From CAVSRC01 sp963732845 (lineage in GTDB: Bacteria; Pseudomonadota; Alphaproteobacteria; Rhizobiales; Kaistiaceae): DNA of 64,000 bases. This document shows positions 56,480-64,000 of this stretch, one piece after another. The translations under genes were made by a program, and so were the position numbers. The notes below the pieces were generated by a model. It saw only the letters and a list, made by a program, of their open reading frames with translations. It ran no database searches and was not told the DNA's origin. The number at the start of each line of letters is the position of its first letter. The first letter of the stretch is position 1. The DNA lies in assembly GCA_963732845.1 (NCBI GenBank), contig CAVTBE010000010.1, positions 1 to 64,000 of the forward strand. Reading direction: 5' to 3'.

Positions 56480-57493
56480 ATGCAATCGAGCGAGCAGAGC
56501 ATGGACCTCAAACCGACACAGGTCGGAATGCAGGCGCGTCTGGTTGCCTATCTGCAACGCTACGGGATCTTCATCGCCTTCGTGCTGCTGTGCATATTCC
56601 TCAGCTTCGCCAGCGAATATTTCCTGACCGCGCGCAACATTCTCAACGTCCTGCGCCAGGCCTCCATCAACGGCATCCTGGCTATCGGCCAAACGTTCGT
56701 CATCCTCACCGCCGGCATCGATCTGTCGGTGGGCTCGCTGGTCGCGCTGTCCGGCGTCGTGTCCGCCTCTCTGGCCACCACATCGGCCACGGCCAGCGTT
56801 GCCGGTGGCCCCTACCCCGCCTTCATCGCCCTGGCGGCAGGATTGATGGTCGGCGGCGTGGCCGGAGCGGTGTCGGGCATCACCGTGTCGCGTTTCAATG
56901 TCCCGGCCTTCGTCGCCACGCTCGGCATGCTGTCCGCTGCCCGCGGCCTCACCCTGATCTACGCCCGCGGCATGCCGGTGCCGGCCCTGACGTCCGACTA
57001 TCGCTGGATAGGAACCGGCGACGTCTTCGCCATCCCGCTGCCGGTCATCGTCTACGCCCTGGTCTTTCTGGGCGCCTGGTGGGTTCTCCGGCACACCCGC
57101 TTCGGCCGCTACGTCTATGCGGCCGGCGGCAATCCGCATGCGGCCACGGTTTCCGGTGTCAACGTCGCGCGCGTGCGCTTCCTCGTCTTCGTCATCTCGG
57201 GCGTGCTGGCTGGTCTGGCGGGGATGATCCTGGCGGCGCGCACCGGCTCGGGCCTGACCCAGGCCGGCATCGCCTACGAGCTTGATGCGATCGCCGCCGT
57301 CGTCATCGGCGGCACCAGCCTGTCGGGCGGCATCGGCACCATTACCGGCACGCTGATCGGGGCGCTGCTGATCGCGGTGATGAACAACGGTTTGGATCTG
57401 ATGGGAGTGGAATCCTACTACCAGCAAGTCATCAAGGGGATGCTGATCGTGGCGGCCGTCATGCTCGATCAGACGAAGAACAAGCGGGAGTAG
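56480..57493 (+). CDS. ribose-type sugar ABC transporter permease
   Basis: 337 residues with about ten TM helices of the BPD_transp_2 family. ILAIGQTFVILTAGIDLSVG and GNPHAATVSGVNV are typical RbsC motifs. It forms a homodimeric inner-membrane channel with the ATPase before it, 28 nt away. Confidence 0.93.
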   Translation: MQSSEQSMDLKPTQVGMQARLVAYLQRYGIFIAFVLLCIFLSFASEYFLTARNILNVLRQASINGILAIGQTFVILTAGIDLSVGSLVALSGVVSASLATTSATASVAGGPYPAFIALAAGLMVGGVAGAVSGITVSRFNVPAFVATLGMLSAARGLTLIYARGMPVPALTSDYRWIGTGDVFAIPLPVIVYALVFLGAWWVLRHTRFGRYVYAAGGNPHAATVSGVNVARVRFLVFVISGVLAGLAGMILAARTGSGLTQAGIAYELDAIAAVVIGGTSLSGGIGTITGTLIGALLIAVMNNGLDLMGVESYYQQVIKGMLIVAAVMLDQTKNKRE

Positions 57494-57591
57494 CCGCTTG
57501 CAACGGCGGCGCGAGCCGCGGAGTTGGCGATGTGCGCTCGTGGCTGCGCCATGGCTTTGTTTCGACCATAACACTCAAGGGAGGTTAGTTC

Positions 57592-58584
57592 ATGAAGAAG
57601 TCACTCCTGCTCGCCGCAGCCGCGGCGATGGTGCTGGCCAGCGGGGTCGCTCACTCCGCCGACAAGCCCAAGATCGGCGCTGCCGTCTACGGCCTCAACG
57701 CCGAGTTCATGCAGATCTGGTCGTCTGCCCTGCAGGATCATCCGGCAGTCAAGGCAGGCAAGGTGGACGTCACCGTGTTCGACGGCAAGTATGACGCGCT
57801 GACCCAGCAGAACCAGTTCGACACGATGATCACGCAGCACTTCAACGCGATCATCTTCGTGCCGATCGACATCGAGGCCGGCGCTGCCGCCGTGCAGGCC
57901 GCTCACGATGCCAGCATTCCGGTCATCGGCTCGAACACGCGCGTCAACAGCGACCTGCTGACGGCCTACATCGGCTCCGACGACGTCAAGTCGGGCTACA
58001 TGGAAGGCAAGGCCGTTCTCGACAAGATCGGCTGCAAGGGCAACGTGGTCATCATCGAAGGCCCGATCGGCCAGTCGGCGCAGATCTCGCGTCTCGAGGG
58101 CAACAAGAAGGCCCTGGCCGAATGCCCCGACGTCAAGGTGCTCGAGGACCAGACCGCCAACTGGTCGCGTGCCGAAGCGCAGACCCTGATGGAGAACTGG
58201 CTGACCGCTCACCCGGGTCAGATCAACGGCGTGATCGGCCAGAACGACGAGATGGCGCTCGGCGCCATCGAGGCGATCAAGGCCGCCAACCTGAACCTCG
58301 GCGACTTCGCGATTGCCGGCATCGACGGCGTCACGGATGCTCTGCGCGCGGTCAAGGCGGGCGAGATGACCTCCATCCTGCAGGATGCCCGGGCCCAGGC
58401 CCAGGGCGCCCTCGACCTGGCGATCCATGCGGTCGATTCGACCTACAAGCCCGAGTCCGACATCTGGAAACAGTACCCCGACATGCCGTGGAACGACGGC
58501 AACGACAAGGAGTACAACGTGCCGTGGACTCCGGTGACACTGGACAACGTCGACGCATTGCTGGCGACCCGCTCCAAGCTCTAG
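57592..58584 (+). CDS. periplasmic sugar-binding protein (ribose-binding-like)
   Basis: 330 residues: signal peptide to about residue 22 (MKKSLLLAAAAAMVLASGVA), then a Peripla_BP_4 fold with KPKIGAAVYGLNAEFMQ, IVFVPID-like IIFVPIDIEAG, and VIGQNDEMALGAIEAIK. GGGAGG precedes the ATG. The ligand is unknown; the operon content suggests a short polyol or ketose. A GC hairpin follows, often seen after binding-protein genes to raise their expression. Confidence 0.92.
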   Translation: MKKSLLLAAAAAMVLASGVAHSADKPKIGAAVYGLNAEFMQIWSSALQDHPAVKAGKVDVTVFDGKYDALTQQNQFDTMITQHFNAIIFVPIDIEAGAAAVQAAHDASIPVIGSNTRVNSDLLTAYIGSDDVKSGYMEGKAVLDKIGCKGNVVIIEGPIGQSAQISRLEGNKKALAECPDVKVLEDQTANWSRAEAQTLMENWLTAHPGQINGVIGQNDEMALGAIEAIKAANLNLGDFAIAGIDGVTDALRAVKAGEMTSILQDARAQAQGALDLAIHAVDSTYKPESDIWKQYPDMPWNDGNDKEYNVPWTPVTLDNVDALLATRSKL

Positions 58585-58603
58585 TCGCCTGAACCAGACC
58601 TGG

Positions 58604-58628
58604 GCCCGTCGCCTTCCCGGCGGCGGGC
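58604..58628 (+). terminator. hairpin after the binding-protein gene (attenuator or mRNA stabiliser)
   Basis: GCCCGTCGCC and GGCGGCGGGC form a 10-bp stem (one G-U) with a 5-nt loop, and no T-run, so partial read-through into the SDR gene is expected. Confidence 0.55.
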
Positions 58629-58653
58629 CTCATTTCAGACAACGAGGTTTCCG

Positions 58654-59421
58654 ATGAGTGCTGCCCCCCAATCCATCGATTTCGATTTCCCCCTGACCGG
58701 CAAGACTGCGTTGATCACCGGCGCGGCGTCGGGCATCGGAGCGGCCGTTGCCGATGCCTTCGCCAAGAAGGGCGTGCGTATCGCCATCGTCGACCTGAAC
58801 GCGGACGCCGCCAAGGCCAAGGCCGCGTCGCTTCCGGCCGCCGAAGCCTTTGCCTGCAACGTCTCCGACCCTGAACAGGTCGAGGCGACGGTTGCGGCCG
58901 TCATGAGCGCCTTTGGGCGTATCGACATTCTCGTCAACAGCGCCGGCATCGTCGATCTGGCTCCCGCCGAGGAGCTGTCGGTTGCCGCCTGGCGCAGGAC
59001 CATCGACGTCAACCTCACCGGCAGTTTCTTCATGACCCAGGCGGTCGGGCGCCGGATGATCGCCGCCGGCGGCGGCAAGATCATCAATCTGGCGAGCCAG
59101 GCCGGTTCGGTGGCGATCGAAGGGCATGTCGCCTACTGCTCGTCCAAGTTCGCCGTCATCGGCATGTCCAAGACGTTCGCGCTCGAATGGGGCAAGTACG
59201 GCATCACGGTGAACACTCTGTCGCCCACCGTGGTCCTGACCGAACTGGGCAAGAAGGCCTGGGCCGGCGCCAAGGGCGAGGCGATGAAGGGGTTGATCCC
59301 GTCCGGACGGTTCGCCGAGCCCGTGGAGATTGCCGCCGCGGCGGTCTTCCTGGCCTCCAGCGGCGCCGACATGATCAATGGCGCCGATCTGATCATCGAC
59401 GGCGGCTACACAATCAAATAG
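58654..59421 (+). CDS. short-chain dehydrogenase/reductase
   Basis: Classical SDR of 255 residues: GAASGIGAAVADAF for NAD binding, NSAG, catalytic Ser in NLASQAGSVA and YCSSK for the Tyr and Lys, and an acidic Asp after beta-2 (IVDLN) favouring NAD. It sits between the sugar importer and the DAK-type kinase, which suggests it oxidises the imported polyol to a ketose or acts on a related intermediate. Confidence 0.9.
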   Translation: MSAAPQSIDFDFPLTGKTALITGAASGIGAAVADAFAKKGVRIAIVDLNADAAKAKAASLPAAEAFACNVSDPEQVEATVAAVMSAFGRIDILVNSAGIVDLAPAEELSVAAWRRTIDVNLTGSFFMTQAVGRRMIAAGGGKIINLASQAGSVAIEGHVAYCSSKFAVIGMSKTFALEWGKYGITVNTLSPTVVLTELGKKAWAGAKGEAMKGLIPSGRFAEPVEIAAAAVFLASSGADMINGADLIIDGGYTIK

Positions 59422-59496
59422 ACCGCCAAACAGACCAGCCCGCCGCGGAACAACACAAACAGCAACAAGACGAACAAGAGCGTTTGGGAGATCATC

Positions 59497-60489
59497 ATGC
59501 AGCGCTTCATCAACGATCCCGACAACATTGTCGACGAATCGGTGGCCGGCTTCGTGCGGGCCCACCGCGACATGGTCCGGCTCGATCCCAACAATCCGCG
59601 CGTGGTGGTCTCGGCGGCAGCGCCCGTCTCCGGCAAGGTGGGCATCGTCACCGGCGGCGGTTCGGGTCACGAACCCGCCTTCATCGGCTATACCGGGCGC
59701 AACATGGTCGATGCCGTCGCCGTCGGCGAGATCTTCTCCTCGCCGACCGCCAAGAGCTTCGCCGACGCCATCAAGGCGGCGAATGGCGGCGCCGGCGTGG
59801 CGGTTCTCTACGGCAACTATGCCGGCGACAACATGAACGTCAAAATGGCGCAGAAGATGGTCGCCAAGGACGGCATCGAGGTCCTGACCGTGGTCGCCAA
59901 TGACGACGTGTGCTCGGCGCCCGCGGATGCGCGCGACAAGCGTCGCGGCGTCGCTGGCGAGATCCTGATGTGGAAGATCGGTGGCGCCAAGGCAGCCAGC
60001 GGCGCTTCGCTCGCCGAGGTGCGCGACACCGCCCAGCGCGCCATCGACAATTGCCGCTCGATCGGCGTCGGCCTCGGACCCTGCACGCTGCCGGCGGTCG
60101 GCCACCCCAACTTCACCATCGAGCCCGGCAAGATGGAGGTCGGCATCGGCCACCATGGCGAACCGGGCACGACGGTGGAGGACCTCAAGCCCGCCAACGA
60201 CGTGGCCGACGACATGACCAAGGTCGTGCTCGACGACCATAACCTGCCGGCCGGAACCGAGGTCGCGGTGCTCCTTTCGGGTCTCGGAGCGACTCCGCTG
60301 GACGAACTCTATGTGCTCTATGCCCGCATCGAGGAACAGATCGCGGCGCGCGGCCTGAAGGTCCACAAGGCCTATGTCGGCAACTATTTCACCTCGCTGG
60401 AAATGGTTGGCGCCACGTTGACGGTGATGGCGCTCGACGATGAGCTCAAACAGCTGCTGGCGGTCGAGACCGCCTGCCCCGGTTTCTGA
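59497..60489 (+). CDS. dihydroxyacetone kinase DhaK-type subunit
   Basis: 330 residues: the substrate-binding half of DAK kinases, which holds a ketose as a hemiaminal on His in EVGIGHHGEPGT. GIVTGGGSGHEPAFIGY and YGNYAGDNMNV are family motifs. It needs a nucleotide-binding DhaL, encoded 12 nt downstream. Relatives phosphorylate dihydroxyacetone, erythrulose or other short ketoses; which one cannot be read here. Confidence 0.93.
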   Translation: MQRFINDPDNIVDESVAGFVRAHRDMVRLDPNNPRVVVSAAAPVSGKVGIVTGGGSGHEPAFIGYTGRNMVDAVAVGEIFSSPTAKSFADAIKAANGGAGVAVLYGNYAGDNMNVKMAQKMVAKDGIEVLTVVANDDVCSAPADARDKRRGVAGEILMWKIGGAKAASGASLAEVRDTAQRAIDNCRSIGVGLGPCTLPAVGHPNFTIEPGKMEVGIGHHGEPGTTVEDLKPANDVADDMTKVVLDDHNLPAGTEVAVLLSGLGATPLDELYVLYARIEEQIAARGLKVHKAYVGNYFTSLEMVGATLTVMALDDELKQLLAVETACPGF

Positions 60490-60501
60490 GGACGCTGACG
60501 C

Positions 60502-61146
60502 ATGCCTTCGATTGCGAATGCAGGAAACGGCACGCTGGTCACCCAGATGGCCGACGCGATTATCGCCAACAAGGCCTATCTCAGCGAGATCGACGGCAAG
60601 ATCGGCGACGGCGATCACGGCATCAACATGGCCAAGGGCTTCTCGCGTACCGCCGAACGGCTCGCCGGTCGCGACACGTCCCTGTCCGAGGCGATGTCCG
60701 AATTGTCCGACGTGCTGATGTCGGAGATCGGCGGCTCGTTGGGCCCGCTCTACGGCATGATGTTCATGAACATGGCCGAGGCCATCGCCGACAAGCAGCA
60801 GATCGACGCCGACGCCTTTGCCGGCATGATCGAGGCGGGGCTCGACGGCATCATGGCCGTCGGCTCGGCGGGCAAGGGCGACAAGACCATGCTCGATGCG
60901 CTGATCCCGGCGGTCGAGGCGTTCAAAGCCTCGGTGCAGTCGGACGGCGATTTCGCCACGGCACTCGACCAAATGAAGAAGGCTGCCGAGGCCGGGCGCG
61001 ACAGCACCCTCGACATGGTCGCCAAGGTCGGCCGCTCCAGCCGTCTCGGGGAACGGTCGCGCGGCGTGCTCGATGCCGGCGCCACGTCCTGCTGCATCAT
61101 CCTGTCGACCCTTGCCGACGGCATCGAAGGGCGCCTGGCGCAGTAA
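60502..61146 (+). CDS. dihydroxyacetone kinase DhaL-type subunit
   Basis: 214 residues: EIDGKIGDGDHGINMAKGF carries the Asp residues that bind Mg-ADP or Mg-ATP, with SGGSLG-like IGGSLGPLYGMMF and AKVGRSSRLGERSRGVLDAG. No PTS-type DhaM or Enzyme I gene is nearby, so direct use of ATP is likelier than PTS phosphate transfer. Last gene of the operon, followed by a strong terminator. Confidence 0.92.
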   Translation: MPSIANAGNGTLVTQMADAIIANKAYLSEIDGKIGDGDHGINMAKGFSRTAERLAGRDTSLSEAMSELSDVLMSEIGGSLGPLYGMMFMNMAEAIADKQQIDADAFAGMIEAGLDGIMAVGSAGKGDKTMLDALIPAVEAFKASVQSDGDFATALDQMKKAAEAGRDSTLDMVAKVGRSSRLGERSRGVLDAGATSCCIILSTLADGIEGRLAQ

Positions 61147-61159
61147 CGCTCATACCGAA

Positions 61160-61196
61160 CGCTCTTGGGTCCACCGGCCGACCCAAGAGCGCTTTT
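61160..61196 (+). terminator. Rho-independent terminator of the ABC/DhaKL operon
   Basis: CGCTCTTGGGTC pairs with GACCCAAGAGCG over 12 bp, with an 8-nt loop, followed by CTTTTG; 13 nt after the dhaL stop. Confidence 0.88.
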
Positions 61197-61285
61197 GTGT
61201 GGGCGCGATGCGTGGCCCCGCCTGAAACGGCGGGCCCGCATACGGACCGGAGAATCGCACTGACGATCCCGGCCGTAGTGGCTCT

Positions 61286-62118
61286 TCAGCCCTGCCCGTA
61301 GACCTCAGGCCGGCGGTCGGCGAGATAGGTCGCGATCGCCCGCCATTGGGAGAGGTCCTCGCTGGTCAGGACGATGTCGGCGGCGGCGATGCCCTGGCCG
61401 CTCCCGGCAGAGGCGAGGATCTTGCCCGACGGCGCGCAGATGCAGGAATGGCCAACGGACTCGAACCCGGCCTCCGGACCGGTATTGACCGCCATCGCCA
61501 GAAAGACGCCGTTCTCGAGAGCGCGGGTGCGCGCCAGCGCCTCGACCGCCTCGCCCGACCAGCCCCAGACGTTGCGCTGGAAGTCGTTGGTGATCCAGTT
61601 GGTGCTGTTGACGATGATCTCGGCGCCCATGTCGACGAGCTTGCGGATGAATTCGGGAAAGATCAGGTCGTAGCAGATGCTCAAGCCCACCCGCCCGAGC
61701 GGCGTGTCGATGACCATCGGCACGTCCCCGGCGCCGTACCAGGCGCGTTCGGCGGCGAAGAGATGCACCTTGCGATAGGTGGCGATGAGGTCGCCGGAGG
61801 GGGCGTGGACGAGTTGCGCATCGTAGAAGCGATCGCCGTCCCTGAGCGCGAAGCCGGTGATCAGGAACACGCCATAATGCTTGGCCATCTCGCCAAGGGC
61901 CTGTGCCGTCGGCCCGTCTTCCGGCTCGGCCAGCTCAGCCAGCCGATCGGCGATGAAATAGCCGGTGGTCGCGGTTTCGGGAACCACGACCAGTTGCGCC
62001 CCGTCCACGGCGGCGGCGCGCACCAGGGCATCGATCCGGCGGAAGTTCTCGGCCACGTCGAAAGGCGCGCAATGCAACTGGGCGACGGCAATTCGGCCGG
62101 GCGGGCTGGGCGAAGTAT

Positions 62119-62122
<4 letters not shown>
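61286..62122 (-). CDS. nitrilase-superfamily carbon-nitrogen hydrolase
   Basis: 278 residues with the complete Glu-Lys-Cys triad: E49 in VVVPETATTGYF, K118 in ATYRKVHLF, C150 in GLSICYDLIFPE. The superfamily hydrolyses amides, nitriles or carbamoyl compounds. Its start overlaps the stop of a sugar-type ABC ATPase gene by 4 nt, which ties it to that importer and suggests the imported compound contains an amide or similar bond. The substrate is unknown. Its stop is 126 bp past the convergent dhaL stop. Confidence 0.88.
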
Positions 62123-63612
<1,490 letters not shown>

Positions 63613-63626
63613 AGTGGTCAACTGTC

Positions 63627-64000
63627 CTACTGCTTGGGCAGGAACTCCGGCGGCAATTCGCTCGCCCACCAGTCGTCGGCGGCATTGGCATTGACATAGG
63701 CGTCGATGTCAGCCGGCGCGATGTATTGCGAGGGAACCGCCACGCCGCGCTTCACGGGCTTGCCGGCGAGGATGTCCATGCCGATCTGGACCGCCACCTG
63801 TCCGGCGCGGGTCGGGAAGGTCACGGCGCCGCCCTGGCGATGCTTGGCCACCCATTTCAGCCAGCCATTGTACTCGTCGCCTGGCGAGAAGGTGACCTCG
63901 CCGAGACGGCCGGCCTCGTCGAAGGCTTCGGCCATGCCGATCGACATCTGCCCGGCCGGCGAGAAGACGCCGTCGATCTTGGGGAAGCGCTGCAGGAGGT
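63627..64000 (-). CDS. sugar-type ABC substrate-binding protein, C-terminal part
   Basis: About 124 codons of the C-terminal end of a Peripla_BP_4 protein, cut by the window border. KIDGVFSPAGQMSIGMAEAF matches the strand-helix unit where these proteins bind sugar from the C-lobe, and QVAVQIGMDILAGKPV is the usual hinge helix. It ends 14 nt before the ATPase start, so it is the probable binding protein of the second importer. Confidence 0.82.
   Translation of the reverse strand, partial: LLQRFPKIDGVFSPAGQMSIGMAEAFDEAGRLGEVTFSPGDEYNGWLKWVAKHRQGGAVTFPTRAGQVAVQIGMDILAGKPVKRGVAVPSQYIAPADIDAYVNANAADDWWASELPPEFLPKQ

Overview
This is a GC-rich chromosomal window, by eye well above 60% GC, from an alphaproteobacterium, most likely of the order Hyphomicrobiales (Rhizobiales). 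The evidence is gene order: a ChvG-type kinase followed by a short HPr kinase, an EIIA-Man protein, HPr and ahcY; a TsaE/phosphotransferase fusion next to a MurU-like gene, addB, addA and trxA; and the block aroA-cmk-rpsA-sppA-ihfB-lapA-like-trpF-trpB-trpA-accD-folC. These orders are typical of the group. The species cannot be named from the sequence.

Layout. Positions 1-16.6 kb (+): sensing and PTS-Ntr genes, ahcY behind a SahR-like operator, a PAS sensor kinase, a tRNA-modification and wall-recycling pair, AddAB recombination and thioredoxin. Positions 16.6-28.6 kb (-): conserved housekeeping block. Positions 28.8-32.4 kb: a TIGR02300 protein, tRNA-Ala(GGC), a small island with an Mrr-like nuclease and an XRE regulator, an alcohol dehydrogenase and a membrane methyltransferase. 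Positions 32.8-36.6 kb: a set resembling the rhizobial Rgt pathway for galacturonic acid decoration of LPS (GT2 lipid-carrier transferase, small LAB_N membrane protein, ArnT-like GT39, UDP-glucuronate 4-epimerase). Positions 36.8-43.2 kb: an orphan polytopic protein, an unusual TetR regulator, a TRAP transporter and a small secreted protein. Positions 43.5-52.9 kb: a surface-polysaccharide locus with a CDP-deoxysugar module (rfbF, rfbG, 3,5-epimerase, C-methyltransferase, DegT aminotransferase, GNAT acetyltransferase, two NAD-dependent epimerases) and visible recombination scars. Positions 53.1-61.2 kb: a carbohydrate catabolic unit with a SorC regulator and an RpiB-like isomerase divergent from a ribose-type ABC importer, an SDR and a DhaK/DhaL kinase without DhaM. 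Positions 61.3-64 kb (-): a nitrilase-family amidase with a second sugar-type ABC importer, cut by the window end.

Three things stand out. First, about ten single- or double-base indels are concentrated in the first 9.6 kb, in genes that otherwise look intact; I saw none in the following 54 kb, so local sequence error is the simplest reading. Second, a 107-codon ORF at 45931-46254 is a chimera of two methyltransferase families, joined exactly at the edge of a 63-bp perfect repeat shared with the C-methyltransferase gene 3.3 kb away. Third, the 53-61 kb cluster encodes a self-contained import, oxidation, phosphorylation and isomerisation route whose parts fit a tetritol or a similar short polyol or ketose. 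The substrate is not determined.

The window is cut at both ends: the first gene lacks its start and the last lacks its N-terminal part. No rRNA, CRISPR array, complete insertion sequence or intact integrase was seen.
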